This document shows positions 50,033 through 59,315 of a stretch of 64,000 nucleotides of DNA, piece after piece. The stretch covers positions 50,966 through 114,965 of the forward strand of contig NZ_DATFIP010000002.1 of NCBI RefSeq assembly GCF_035270045.1, given 5' to 3'. A program made the position numbers and the translations under genes. The notes below the pieces were generated by a model. That model saw only the letters and a program-made list of their open reading frames with translations, made no database searches and was not told the origin of the DNA. How positions within the stretch are numbered: the stretch's first letter is position 1; every line of letters begins with the position of its first letter. This DNA is from Salibaculum sp035270045. Its GTDB lineage: Bacteria > Pseudomonadota > Alphaproteobacteria > Rhodobacterales > Rhodobacteraceae.

Positions 50033-50541
50033 TGGCTGAAGACCGTGCCGTCCTTGCCGGCGGCTGTTTCTGGGGCATGCAGGACTTGATCCGAAAATTG
50101 CCCGGCGTGATTTCGACCCGTGTCGGCTATACTGGCGGCGACGTGCCCAACGCGACCTACCGCGATCATGGCACCCACGCCGAGGGTATCGAGATAATCT
50201 ATGATCCCGAAACGCTCAGCTACCGGCGGGTTCTTGAATTCTTCTTCCAGATCCACGATCCGACCACCAAGAACCGGCAGGGCAACGATATCGGGACGAG
50301 TTACCGCTCGGCCATCTATTACACCGATGCGCGGCAGCGTGAGATCGCGCTGGAGACCGTCAAGGACGTCGAGGCCTCGGGCCTGTGGCCCGGCAATGTC
50401 GTGACCGAAGTGGAACCGGCAGGCGATTTCTGGGAGGCCGAAGCGTTCCACCAAGATTACCTCGAGCGGGTGCCCAACGGCTATACCTGCCACTTTCCGC
50501 GACCTGACTGGGTGTTGCCCAGGCGAAACGCGGCGGAATAG
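50032..50541 (+). CDS. msrA: Methionine-S-sulfoxide reductase MsrA
   Basis: A 169-residue enzyme that reduces methionine S-sulfoxide. The active site is AGGCFWGMQ with catalytic Cys12; GYTGGDVPNATYRDHGTHAEGIE, in part, and FFFQIHDPTTKNRQGND are the family core. A C-terminal Cys in NGYTCHF may resolve the intermediate. Together with msrB it covers both stereoisomers in the cytoplasm. It converges on the ABC transporter gene with 3 bases between. Confidence 0.96.
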   Translation: MAEDRAVLAGGCFWGMQDLIRKLPGVISTRVGYTGGDVPNATYRDHGTHAEGIEIIYDPETLSYRRVLEFFFQIHDPTTKNRQGNDIGTSYRSAIYYTDARQREIALETVKDVEASGLWPGNVVTEVEPAGDFWEAEAFHQDYLERVPNGYTCHFPRPDWVLPRRNAAE

Positions 50542-50544
50542 TCC

Positions 50545-51180
50545 CTATTCCCCCAAGGTGATGATATGGCCGCCCGCAGCCCGGGCGTCTTCGGCATCAT
50601 GGGTAACCATGAGCACCGGTAGGTTGCGGTCTCGGGCCATGTTGAAAACCAACGTCCGGATCTGTGTCCGACGGTTCGTGTCCAGCCGGGAAAAGGCTTC
50701 GTCCAGCAACAGGGCCCTTGGCTGCGACAGCAGCACACGTAGTAATTGTACCCGCGCCGCCTGTCCCCCCGAAAGCGTTGCCGGGTCTCGGTGCGCGAAA
50801 CCTTCCAGCCCGATCTCGGAGAGCGCGGCGACGACGGTCGCCCATCTGTCGGCCCGTTTGCCGCCCCGCTCCATGCCAAAGGCGAGATTCTGTCCGACGC
50901 TCATGTGTGGAAACAGGATATCGTCCTGATAAAGGATGCCTACATGACGGCGGTGTGGAGGCAGGGAGGTGATGTCTTCCCCATCCAGAAGAACCCGCCC
51001 TGTCGCGGTGAAAGCCCTGTTCAAGGTGCCGGTGACAAAGGCCAGAAGCGTGGATTTTCCGACGCCAGAGGGCCCCATGATCGTCATGACAGCGCCCGGG
51101 GCGATTGTGCAATCGACCTCGATCACCATCTGCCGACCATCGGTGATGCGGACAGCATCCAGCTTCAATCCCTCAGACAT
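50545..51180 (-). CDS. ynjD: ABC transporter ATP-binding protein, YnjD/ThiQ-like
   Basis: A 211-residue ATPase. Walker A is GPSGVGKST at 36-44, the signature LSGGQAARVQLLR and Walker B ALLLDEAF are intact, and the switch His is in VTHDAED. It would power a binding-protein-dependent importer with the next two genes. The ATG at 51178-51180 overlaps the permease by 8 bases; the longer frame adds unlike sequence. The nearest recalled homologues are YnjD and ThiQ. Confidence 0.88.
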   Translation of the reverse strand: MSEGLKLDAVRITDGRQMVIEVDCTIAPGAVMTIMGPSGVGKSTLLAFVTGTLNRAFTATGRVLLDGEDITSLPPHRRHVGILYQDDILFPHMSVGQNLAFGMERGGKRADRWATVVAALSEIGLEGFAHRDPATLSGGQAARVQLLRVLLSQPRALLLDEAFSRLDTNRRTQIRTLVFNMARDRNLPVLMVTHDAEDARAAGGHIITLGE

Positions 51181-52849
51181 GCAGCCCCCGCCTGTTGCGC
51201 CACGCCATAGCCGGCACAAGGATCGCCAAGGCGAAGGGCAGCAGGGCAGCAAGGGTCTGCATCAGGCTGTAGACACCGATTGCCCGCCGGTCCCCGCCCG
51301 AGGCGAGGGCCACGGCCTCTGTCGTCAGGGTGGCGACACGCCCCCCGCCGATTAGCAAGGTCGGCAGGTATTGCCCGACCGAGACGGCCATGCCGACCGC
51401 AACAGCGGTCAGGATCGGGCGCAACAGCATCGGCAACCGCACTTGCCAGAAGACACGCCAGGGCGCCGCCCCGAGGGTGCCGGCGACGACCGCGTTGCGC
51501 GGGTCCCAGGCGCGCCAGGAATCCCCGAGCGACAGGAAGACATAAGGTAGCACGAAGACCAGATGCGCGAGGATGACCGGGCCGCGCCCGACGTCGGCCC
51601 CGACCGACAAAAGCAGGTTCTGCAGCCCTGGCAAAAAGGCAGTCTGCGGCACCAGGAGTGGGAGGTAAAGCAGCCATAGCCCCCTCGTGGTCAGGGTGCG
51701 GCCGCTGCGATGCTCGGCCTCTAGGCATCCCAGCACCAGCACCAGCGCAAGACCGGTGGCGGCCCCGGCAACAAGGAAAGTCTCGGCGGCCGCCTCCAGC
51801 GTGCCAGGCCCATGCCTCTCCCAGTTGCGCAGGGTGAAACCTTCAGGAAACGCGTTCGGAAAGCCCCAGAACCCGGAGATGGACCAGACGAAAAGCCCAA
51901 GCAAAGCCAGCAGGGTCGCCATCGCCGAAAGAATGCCCATGCAGATCCCGCCGATCCGCAATACCGGGTCGAGTCCACCACGTTGCCCGGCCTCGATCCA
52001 GATCCTGCCCAGCCACGCAAACCCGATCTCTCCCAGCCGCCAGAACCCCAGCGCCCCGATGACCAGTGCAAGCTGCAAGAGTGCCCCAGCCGCCGCGACC
52101 AGCCGCATCGACAGATCCGGGTCGCCCATCCATTTGACGATCTGAACAGACAGGCTGGGCGGCCGGGTCGGGCCAAGGATCATGGCCACGTCGACGACAC
52201 TCATGGAATAGGCCAGCACCACGTAAACCGGCAATCGAATCTGCCGGTAGACAGCCGGAAAGACACACTTGAGCCAGCCGGTCACCCTGTCATACCCGAG
52301 TGTGCGCGCTGTTTTCAGTCTCTGCTCCTGCTGAACTTGCCCCAAAGCCGCAAGCGTCATCAGCAGCAGGAACGGCACTTCCTTGGTGACAAGACCCGCG
52401 GTCATGGCCAAGCCCGCCGGGTCCTGGATGATCAGAAGGTCAGGCGGCCGGTCCCAACCGGTCAGCCAAGGCGACGCGAGGCGGGCGAGCCAGCCCGATG
52501 GGGCGATCAGGAAAGCCACGCCGAAAGCAGCCGCCGCATGTGGTACCGACAGGATCGGCGCAAGCACCCGCTGCAACAGCGCGAAGGTCCGCGTGCCCGA
52601 CCATCCGGCGGTGACCAGAACAACGATCAGCAACGTCAGCACCGTTGCAAGAACCCCGGTGCTGACGGACAGGCGAAGGGCCCGTTCGAGGCCGGGCCAA
52701 TCGAACAGAGCCCGGATAGCCTCGAAAGACGGCCCGGTCAGACCAGCCCCCGGAAGGTGCCCAAGGGCCGGGATCAAGGCGCCCCACAGCCCGGCCACTA
52801 CCGGTCCAATCATCACGACCAGCGTCACAAGGGGCACATGGCGCAGCAC
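51173..52849 (-). CDS. ynjC: ABC transporter permease, YnjC-like (duplicated permease domains)
   Basis: A 558-residue inner-membrane protein with about twelve hydrophobic segments in two halves, each with a permease EAA-type loop: QRLKTARTLGYDRVTGWLKCVF in the first half and VVAGTLGAAPWRVFWQVRLPML in the second. This fused two-domain layout is found in ThiP and YnjC. It overlaps ynjD by 8 bases and starts 1 base after the binding-protein gene. The substrate is unknown. Confidence 0.86.
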   Translation of the reverse strand: MLRHVPLVTLVVMIGPVVAGLWGALIPALGHLPGAGLTGPSFEAIRALFDWPGLERALRLSVSTGVLATVLTLLIVVLVTAGWSGTRTFALLQRVLAPILSVPHAAAAFGVAFLIAPSGWLARLASPWLTGWDRPPDLLIIQDPAGLAMTAGLVTKEVPFLLLMTLAALGQVQQEQRLKTARTLGYDRVTGWLKCVFPAVYRQIRLPVYVVLAYSMSVVDVAMILGPTRPPSLSVQIVKWMGDPDLSMRLVAAAGALLQLALVIGALGFWRLGEIGFAWLGRIWIEAGQRGGLDPVLRIGGICMGILSAMATLLALLGLFVWSISGFWGFPNAFPEGFTLRNWERHGPGTLEAAAETFLVAGAATGLALVLVLGCLEAEHRSGRTLTTRGLWLLYLPLLVPQTAFLPGLQNLLLSVGADVGRGPVILAHLVFVLPYVFLSLGDSWRAWDPRNAVVAGTLGAAPWRVFWQVRLPMLLRPILTAVAVGMAVSVGQYLPTLLIGGGRVATLTTEAVALASGGDRRAIGVYSLMQTLAALLPFALAILVPAMAWRNRRGLHV

Positions 52850-52850
52850 G

Positions 52851-54050
52851 TTAGCGGGCGGTACCGTAACGCGTGGCCCATTCCTCCGCGATGCGCGTCA
52901 TCCAGCTGGGATGCGGCTCGGCCTGCACGTTGCCCAACTCTTCGGGGGACAGGGTCGCAATACCAAGATCCAGCGCCTCGAAGGCGGCGCGATCGTCCCG
53001 GGGGATCTTGTCCATGTCCAGAACCGTACCATAGCCCAGCACCTCGGGGTCTTGGGCGCGCAGCTGCGCCTCGGGCGACATCAAAACGTTTGCCACGACC
53101 ATGGCTCCCGCAGCGGACCCGGAGTTGTAGGGGATCGCCACGAAGCTGGCATTGCCGATGGTACCATTGTCCAGCACGAAAGTGCGTACGGTATCAGGCA
53201 ATTGGTTGTTAGCAATGGCTGCCGTCGCCTCGCCTGGGCTGAAGGAGATCGCGAGGTCTATCTCGCCATCAGCGATCAGCTGCAGCTGCGCGGGCCCGCT
53301 CTGGGGATAGGCACGCCCCTGCCGCCAAAGGTTCGGCGTCAATTCCTCGAGAAAGGACCAGAGCGGCGCGGTGACCGCGTCATAGTCGACCTCGGTCACG
53401 GGCTTTTGCAGGACCTCGATATCATCGGTCAGGTCCACCAGGGCCTGTTTGAGGAAGGTCGTGCCAAGGAAATCCGGCGGCTGCGGATAGGTAAAGCGCC
53501 CGGGGTTCGCCTTGGCCCATTCCAGGATCGCGGTCATCGACCCGAACGGTTCCGTAATGTCAGCAGTATCGTACATGAAGACCACCTGCGCCATGGCCCA
53601 GGGGCTTTCATAGCCCTCTGTAGGAACCGTGAAGTCGGTACGCACCGTCTTGCCTTCAGTGTCAACATAGCCCCAATTCGGCAATTGCTCGGCGAAGGGT
53701 CCGAACAAGAGGTCCGCCTCTTTCATCGCCGCGAAATTGGCGCCGTTGATCCAGATGAGGTCGATCGCGCCGTCACTGTCTTCACCTGCCTGCTTTTCAC
53801 TGACCACGCGGGTAACGGCGTCGGCCGTGTCGGTCAGCTTCACGTGCTCCAGCGTCACGCCATGCCGTTCGGACACACGCGCTCCCACCCAAGCGATGAA
53901 ATCGTTTGTCGTGGTGGAACCGCCCCAAGCGTTCCAGTAGACAGTCTGGCCATCGGCCTCTTGAAGCACGGCCTCCCAGTCGGAGGGGTCCGGCGTGGCG
54001 GCGGCGGCCATGGGAAAGGCCAGGGCGGCGACAAGTGGCAGGAATCTCAT
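52851..54050 (-). CDS. ynjB: ABC transporter substrate-binding protein, YnjB-like
   Basis: A 399-residue periplasmic binding protein with a signal peptide (MRFLPLVAALAFPMAAAAT). QTVYWNAWGGSTTTNDFIAWV and IDLIWINGANFAAMKEADLL, in part, are the YnjB pattern (a family that I recall as binding thiamine-like or unknown ligands). No lipobox. It overlaps the preceding CDP-alcohol phosphatidyltransferase gene by 4 bases. Complete. Confidence 0.88.
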   Translation of the reverse strand: MRFLPLVAALAFPMAAAATPDPSDWEAVLQEADGQTVYWNAWGGSTTTNDFIAWVGARVSERHGVTLEHVKLTDTADAVTRVVSEKQAGEDSDGAIDLIWINGANFAAMKEADLLFGPFAEQLPNWGYVDTEGKTVRTDFTVPTEGYESPWAMAQVVFMYDTADITEPFGSMTAILEWAKANPGRFTYPQPPDFLGTTFLKQALVDLTDDIEVLQKPVTEVDYDAVTAPLWSFLEELTPNLWRQGRAYPQSGPAQLQLIADGEIDLAISFSPGEATAAIANNQLPDTVRTFVLDNGTIGNASFVAIPYNSGSAAGAMVVANVLMSPEAQLRAQDPEVLGYGTVLDMDKIPRDDRAAFEALDLGIATLSPEELGNVQAEPHPSWMTRIAEEWATRYGTAR

Positions 54051-54670
54051 GCGTGGTCCTCATTCGATGAAAAGGCGGTTCGGGCAGCCAGGATACGCAG
54101 GGCCGCGGTCACAAAGCAAAGGGCGCCGAAAACCCAGGCAAGCGGGGCGAATGCCCCCGAAAAAAGGCATAGCAGGACAAAGAACAGAATCGTTTCCGTC
54201 CCTTCCAGCAAACCGTTGGAGAAGTAGAGCGACTTGACCCCCTGCGCCGCCGTCTCGAAGCCGTGTTTTTCCGCCAGGATCGCGTAGCCCAAGAAACTTG
54301 TGCCGTTGACGTAGAAAGCAGCAAGCAAAAAGGCCCCGGCCAAACCATTTTCCGCCGGGTCCAGAAAGACGAAGGCCAGCGGAACAGCGCCGTAGAACAG
54401 GAAATCGCATGCGATATCAAGGTAGCCGCCAAAGTCCGTCTTGCGGGTGGCGCGGGCGACGGCCCCGTCCAGACCGTCCGCGATGCGCGAGGTCAGAAGG
54501 GGAACAAGCGCCCAGAGCGGTTGGCCCAGCGCGATCAACAGCGCCGCCAGCAGGCCCAGAGCCAGACCAATCAGGGTAACAACATCTGCCCCGACACCTA
54601 TCTTGGCGATACGCCGGCCCACCGCAGTCAGCGGCGGGTCAATCAGTTTCCGGACGGCGGCGTCAAGCAT
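54047..54670 (-). CDS. ynjF: CDP-alcohol phosphatidyltransferase, YnjF-like
   Basis: A 207-residue inner-membrane enzyme with about six hydrophobic segments. The catalytic motif D-x2-D-G-x2-A-R-x8-G-x3-D-x3-D is complete: ADGLDGAVARATRKTDFGG then LDIACD. Such enzymes join CDP-diacylglycerol or a CDP-alcohol to an acceptor to make phospholipids. The ATG at 54668-54670 is chosen as it yields MLDAAVRKL; a longer frame exists. It is the first gene of ynjF-ynjB-ynjC-ynjD, the same set as in the E. coli ynj locus in a different order. Confidence 0.86.
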   Translation of the reverse strand: MLDAAVRKLIDPPLTAVGRRIAKIGVGADVVTLIGLALGLLAALLIALGQPLWALVPLLTSRIADGLDGAVARATRKTDFGGYLDIACDFLFYGAVPLAFVFLDPAENGLAGAFLLAAFYVNGTSFLGYAILAEKHGFETAAQGVKSLYFSNGLLEGTETILFFVLLCLFSGAFAPLAWVFGALCFVTAALRILAARTAFSSNEDHA

Positions 54671-54772
54671 TGGCACTCCTCGCTGCGGCACTTTTCGCGA
54701 AGACGGGCCCCCGTGGCAATCCGGTGGCAATCCGCTTGACGCGAAAGTGAGCGGGCCGTGTCACGCACAATG

Positions 54773-54803
54773 AAAAACGGCCACGCTACGAGGAGCGTGG
54801 CCG
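54773..54803 (-). terminator. Rho-independent terminator after the cytochrome gene
   Basis: CGGCCACGCT (54778-54787) pairs with AGCGTGGCCG (54794-54803) around a six-base loop; on the minus strand TTTTT follows at 54773-54777. It ends the cytochrome message 24 bases after its stop and before the ynjF start. Confidence 0.88.
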
Positions 54804-54827
54804 CCACGGTCAACTCGGGTCACTGGC

Positions 54828-55283
54828 CTATTCGGCGGCCATGTCCCCGCCAAGGCTGGCGAGATAGGCATAGATGTTGACGGCATCTTCGGGGTTACGG
54901 ACGCGCCACGACATGCGGGACCGGGCCCGGTCATCGCCCGTGGCCTCGCGCAGCCAACCGGTAGTGTCCTGCAGGTAGGCAACGAAGTTCTCCTCGTTCC
55001 AGACCATGCCTTCCTCGCTCAGCTGCTGGATACCCGGACCATACCGGAAATCCTCGACCGAGGCGATCTGCCCACCCGCAATTCCATAAAGGTTGGGTCC
55101 GGTGCGCATGTTCGGGCGACCGGCCAGCACCTCGCCCTCGTCATCGACAACGTTATGGCAAGTCACACACTGACGGTTGAAGGCCTGTTCTCCGGCGGCG
55201 GCATCGCCCGAGGCAGCGTGGCTCTCCGCGAAGGCAGGGGCTGCAAGCATGAGGGCTGCGGCCGTAATTGCGAATCTGGTCAT
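54828..55283 (-). CDS. Secreted c-type cytochrome
   Basis: A 151-residue periplasmic monohaem cytochrome with a signal peptide (about 1-19, ending APAFAES). The haem site is CVTCH at 39-43; RSRMSWRV supplies a likely distal Met. GRPNMRTGPNLYGI and the closing VNIYAYLASLGG are typical of cytochrome c2/c552-type electron carriers in Rhodobacteraceae. The ATG at 55281-55283 has GGAGAC upstream on its strand. It stands alone beside the integrase remnant; partner oxidase or photosynthetic genes are not nearby. Confidence 0.88.
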   Translation of the reverse strand: MTRFAITAAALMLAAPAFAESHAASGDAAAGEQAFNRQCVTCHNVVDDEGEVLAGRPNMRTGPNLYGIAGGQIASVEDFRYGPGIQQLSEEGMVWNEENFVAYLQDTTGWLREATGDDRARSRMSWRVRNPEDAVNIYAYLASLGGDMAAE

Positions 55284-55291
55284 GATGTCTC

Positions 55292-56213
55292 CTAATCTGG
55301 TGGCTGATTGTCAGTTCGACTGAATCTGCACTGGACTCTAATCGGAATTGCCCAGCAATCCAGCCCAAACCTGATGGTGTGGGCAAGGTGTCGCGGCTGG
55401 GCCTGTTCGACCCAGATACGCGCAAACAGACCTCCCTCATCATGGGCGACAATATCGTCACGCCTCATGCCCGCCGCTTCAGCGAGACACGGTCCGGTAT
55501 CCGAGACCATAGCAACCAACCAGCGCAATTCATCGTCCAGCACTCGACATTCAGTTTGAATCCGTTTCAACGACTCTCTCAGGACCGGGTTGCGACCCGA
55601 GGCACCGGCAGAGCGGTCGCAGTAGACACCTGCGAACGGGTTGTTGATTGATAGCGCCTGTTCGCTGGCCGCGAAGTTGACCACGGACCTCACGGTATCG
55701 AAGACCCTAGTCATGCTGCTTCCCGTCAGGCCTCGAGCGATCAGCGCGTCACGAAAGGCGTCGGCTTTTTTTGGTGTATGCGTCAAGGTGTTGGTCGCCA
55801 CAGGCCTCCACGACGTAGCCGCAGGCCCTCTCAGCGGACCAATGGAAGGTGGCAGGACGACCTTTGCCTTTGTTGAGATCGAGATAGATGCGGACGGCCT
55901 CCGACAACCGAACAGATGCAGATGAAATCGAGGGGGAGGGATGACCGGTCACCTCCCCAGCCACAGCCAGCATACGCAAAAGGTGCTTACCTAGAAGCCC
56001 TTTATCGCGACACCCCAAGTGGAACCAGTATTCGTCCAGTTGCTCCGCAGCTTTCCTTGCCCTGGTCTCAGCGATCCGGGCCATTCTAGTGCGAAGCGAA
56101 TATGCGATCCGGGATGATTTGTAGTGGCTCCGAAGGTCCTTCGGGATGCGACGACTGAAGTAGAAAACTCCAAGCTTAAGGAAGGTGAAGTGGCGTGAAA
56201 TGGTCTCAGACAT
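55292..56213 (-). pseudogene. Phage-type integrase, frameshifted and truncated
   Basis: Two minus-strand frames make one broken tyrosine recombinase. The N-terminal frame (56213-55749) begins HFTFLKLGVFYFSRRIPKDL and reads to CGDQHLDAYTKK; the second (55801-55292) continues KKADAFRDALIARGLTGSSM, in part, to the end. The break is in a run of seven A on this strand, near 55769-55776. In the catalytic half, TGPCLAEA stands where a TGxRxxE box is expected, so the first active-site Arg is lost, and the H-x-x-R and Tyr are absent before the stop. It lies 61 bases past the 3' end of tRNA-Thr. Confidence 0.83.
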
Positions 56214-56274
56214 GGTCTACGGCTCCTAGCAGCTGCGAAAAGCTGTAGGGAAACCAGTGTTTTGCCTGCTTGGG

Positions 56275-56350
56275 TGGTGCCGCTGAAGGGACTCGAACCC
56301 CCGACCCCATCATTACGAATGACGTGCTCTACCAGCTGAGCTACAGCGGC
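56275..56350 (-). tRNA. tRNA-Thr (anticodon CGT)
   Basis: A complete 76-base cloverleaf including CCA. The acceptor GCCGCTG pairs with CAGCGGC, the D-arm has TAGCTCAGCTGGTAGAGCA, the anticodon loop is TTCGTAA with anticodon CGT (codon ACG), and the T-arm has GGTTCGAGTCC. It reads on the minus strand, 42 bases after hemY. Confidence 0.95.
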
Positions 56351-56392
56351 CACGGCGCTCCTTTAGCACCGGGGCGCATCCAAGGAAAAGGG

Positions 56393-57859
56393 CTATTTTT
56401 CCGGCTTGGTCGCCACTTCCGTTGTGTCCTCGATCAACTCCGCGTCCTCGGCAGGTTTGGTTTGCGTCGACGCCGTACTGTCCAGCTGACCGACGATAAG
56501 GGGCAACATCTCGGTGCCACCAGGCATCGCGACCTCGCCGACCGGTGGGCGGCGCCAGGTCAGGGTGTCGAAAGCCTTGCAATTCGTGCAGACGGGGACC
56601 CAATCGGCGTGGATCGTGTGGCACTTGTCGCAGATCCATTGTGGGCCGCGCGGCGCTGTCAGGGCCTTGGTCAACCAGCCGCGCACCACGGTATCCGGCT
56701 TGCCTTCGCCGCGTTCGATCGCCGCCATCAGCGTCAGGCTGCGGGCCGTCGGGTCGGTCTCGATAAGGTCGCCCAGCGCACGGCGGGCCTCGGGGAAGTC
56801 CTCGGCCGCGATGTGCAACTCGGCGAGGAGCATTCGGGTTTCGGGGTCCTCGGGCCTAACCTTGAGCACCGGCTTGAACCGCTTGATGCGCGCCTGCGGA
56901 TCTTCCTCGGGAGCAATCGCGGCAAAGGCGCGGGCCAGGTCCGGGTGAGGGTGGCTACCCCAGGTCTTCTTGATGAGCCTGGACGCCGCCCGCGTGTTGC
57001 CTTTGTCGACATGCACTTTGGAGGCCATGACCGCAGCAGGGATCAGTTCGGGCGACAGGCGGTTGGCTTCGAGGATCGTTTCCTGCGCCTTGGCCTCTTC
57101 GCCCTTTTCCAGCATCTCGCTGGCTTGCGACAGGGCAAGTACGGCATCGCGTCGCGTGTGAACGTCGCGCGGCAAAGTCCCTGTCTTGAGCTTGATGCCC
57201 AGGGTCTCCCGAGCACCATTCCAGTCCGCCGTCTCGGCCTGCAGGCGCAACAACGTGTCCTGGGTCTCTTCGTGGCGCGGCTTGAGGGCAAAGGCCTTCT
57301 CGGCCAGCTTCATCGCCGTGTCGGTATCCCCATCCGAGAGTTTCTGCTTCATGATCCCGCGCACGCCGACGAAACGGGTTCGCTCGTCCTCAAGCAGCTT
57401 GCGATAGGTGCGTTCGGCCATCTTTCGGTCGCCGGCCATCTCGGCCGCTTGTGCAGCCAGAAGGTTCGTCAGGTGGGGCTTGCCGAGATATTTCTCTGCC
57501 CGCGATGCCTTGGTCATGGCCAACTGCCCCTCGCCAGAGGCGAGCGCCATCATCCCCTCGGACAGGGCATCAAACCCCTTGCGTTCGCGATTCCGCGAGA
57601 AGTAGCGCGAGATCGCGGTCTCGTCCCCGTTGAGAAACTTGAAAGAGGCCACCAGAAGCCCCGCCAGCTTGAAGCCCAACCAGACAAGCGCGATAAGCAG
57701 CCCCAGGACGACGACAAGTTCCAGTACACTCATCGTCATGCTGAAGCCGGCCACGTCGATCACGACCTCCCCTGGCACCTCCATCAGCAGCACGCCGCCA
57801 TAGGTCAGAGCCGTCACGAGGACCACGAAGGCCAAAATCTTCACCAGGGACCAGATCAT
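56393..57859 (-). CDS. hemY: HemY-like tetratricopeptide membrane protein
   Basis: A 488-residue inner-membrane protein with two N-terminal helices (about 5-25 and 45-72), then TPR-like helical repeats. FKFLNGDETAISRYFSRNRERKG, in part, is the HemY N-terminus; the C-terminal end has a Cys-rich motif, CDKCH then CTNCKAFDTLTW, a likely zinc ribbon. HemY is implicated in protoporphyrin/haem synthesis, function still unclear. It is 10 bases after the Mic60-like gene and 42 bases before tRNA-Thr. Confidence 0.85.
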   Translation of the reverse strand: MIWSLVKILAFVVLVTALTYGGVLLMEVPGEVVIDVAGFSMTMSVLELVVVLGLLIALVWLGFKLAGLLVASFKFLNGDETAISRYFSRNRERKGFDALSEGMMALASGEGQLAMTKASRAEKYLGKPHLTNLLAAQAAEMAGDRKMAERTYRKLLEDERTRFVGVRGIMKQKLSDGDTDTAMKLAEKAFALKPRHEETQDTLLRLQAETADWNGARETLGIKLKTGTLPRDVHTRRDAVLALSQASEMLEKGEEAKAQETILEANRLSPELIPAAVMASKVHVDKGNTRAASRLIKKTWGSHPHPDLARAFAAIAPEEDPQARIKRFKPVLKVRPEDPETRMLLAELHIAAEDFPEARRALGDLIETDPTARSLTLMAAIERGEGKPDTVVRGWLTKALTAPRGPQWICDKCHTIHADWVPVCTNCKAFDTLTWRRPPVGEVAMPGGTEMLPLIVGQLDSTASTQTKPAEDAELIEDTTEVATKPEK

Positions 57860-57869
57860 CGGGGCAGCC

Positions 57870-59252
57870 TCAGTTTGTGTTCAGTGATTGGGACAGATCG
57901 GAAATCGCGGCCAAGGCATCGGCTCGGGCCTGCGCCTTGCCGGTCCAGCCAGTCATTTCGGCGCGCGCAACTTCGGGGAGGGTGGCGATTTCGGCCAGCG
58001 CATCGGAAAGACGGTCCTCTTCGACCGCGGCCTCGGCCCGTGACAGTATGGCATCGGGATCGCTTCCCTTGCGCGGTTGGGTCGAGCGGACGTCGAACTG
58101 CTGACGCAGGAAAGTGCCCAACCCGCCGGTTTCCCCGGCCAGACCTTCTTCCCGGGCAGCGGCGAGTGCCGCACGCGCGGCCGGGTCGAATTCCTCTTCC
58201 AGGGTCGCTTGGTCCGCGACACCGGCCTCGGCCACGGCCACAAGCGGCTGAGGCAACTCGCTGGCCACCTCTTGCAAATCGCCCAGAAGATCATCGAAGG
58301 GGTCCCCGTCCGCCACGGCCACGCGCAACCGGTTCAACGCGGCCCGGCCGGCGGCGGCACGCGCCTCCTGCAAGGCCTGCTGCTCAAGCTGTTCAGCCTC
58401 GGCACGGGCCGCGCTCAGGTCCTCGGCCGCCTTTTGTGCAATGGCGGCGACTTCTTCACGCTGCGTTGCAAGGTCAGCGCGCAAGTCATCCAGCTCGCGC
58501 TCATAGGCGGCCATGGCGGTATCACTCAGCGTGCCATCGCCTTCCGGGCGCTTCTCGACATCGGTCAGGCGTGCATCAAGACCATCAATACGGTCAGTCA
58601 GGTCGGCCTCCAGCGTGCCGATTTGCTGGGTCAAGTCCTGTTGCAGCCCGTCGATACGGTCTTTCAGCGGTGTCAGGTCCGGGGCGGGCGGGATCGCATC
58701 GACCTCGGCGCCAAGGGCGTCGATACGTTCGGATTGGGCGTCGATCAGAGCGGCAAAGTCGGCGCCGCTGTCTTGTCGGCGGTCAAGGTAGGTCTCGGCC
58801 CCGTAGCCGATGCCCCCCGCTGCCAGACCGCTGATCAGCAGCAGGGGCACTAGACCGCCTTGCCGCTTGCCGGGATGCTCGTGTGTAGCTTCGGGAGGCG
58901 GGTCGTGGCGCCTGGCATCCGCAGGATCACTGTCCAGCGGACTTTCCGCAGGGTCGGACTCCGGGGATGATGAAACCGGATCGGTATCCGGCGCGTCGAT
59001 GGGAGTGGCTGCCTCTGGCGACCCAGCAGCGGCGGCAACGTCCGAAGAATCGCTTTCCAAGGGCGGCTCCGACACGACTTCGGCATCCTCGATCGCCTCG
59101 AAACCCTTATCCTCATCCTTTCCGGACACCGTCGATTCAGTGTCTGAGCCATTCTGCTGCGCATTGCGTTGCGCATCAGTCTCCGGCGATTCGGGTGTCT
59201 CCGATTGCGCTTCTTCCGGTTTCTTCTTGGACGATTTCGCCACCTTAGCCAC
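57870..59252 (-). CDS. Mitofilin (Mic60)-like membrane protein
   Basis: A 460-residue inner-membrane protein. The N-terminal cytoplasmic region (about 1-130) is acidic and rich in Ser, Pro and Asp; one membrane helix lies at about 133-155 (GLVPLLLISGLAAGGIGYGAE region), followed by a long coiled coil (about 165-300) and a C-terminal mitofilin-type helical domain (FDDLLGDLQEVASELPQPLVAV, in part, and DALAEIATLPEVARAEM). Alphaproteobacterial homologues between hemD and hemY shape intracytoplasmic membranes or contacts. It precedes hemY by 10 bases and follows hemD by 63 bases. Confidence 0.82.
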   Translation of the reverse strand: MAKVAKSSKKKPEEAQSETPESPETDAQRNAQQNGSDTESTVSGKDEDKGFEAIEDAEVVSEPPLESDSSDVAAAAGSPEAATPIDAPDTDPVSSSPESDPAESPLDSDPADARRHDPPPEATHEHPGKRQGGLVPLLLISGLAAGGIGYGAETYLDRRQDSGADFAALIDAQSERIDALGAEVDAIPPAPDLTPLKDRIDGLQQDLTQQIGTLEADLTDRIDGLDARLTDVEKRPEGDGTLSDTAMAAYERELDDLRADLATQREEVAAIAQKAAEDLSAARAEAEQLEQQALQEARAAAGRAALNRLRVAVADGDPFDDLLGDLQEVASELPQPLVAVAEAGVADQATLEEEFDPAARAALAAAREEGLAGETGGLGTFLRQQFDVRSTQPRKGSDPDAILSRAEAAVEEDRLSDALAEIATLPEVARAEMTGWTGKAQARADALAAISDLSQSLNTN

Positions 59253-59315
59253 CCAAATCCTTGTTCCAATCGGCCATGGAGCCGACGGTCAGCCTATCCT
59301 GCGCCTTGGCGGGTC

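Noticed and set aside
55749..55801. Programmed frameshift in the integrase A7 run
   Set aside because: The second frame is the +1 frame, not the -1 frame used at such slippery runs, and the catalytic half is also damaged, so a pseudogene is simpler.
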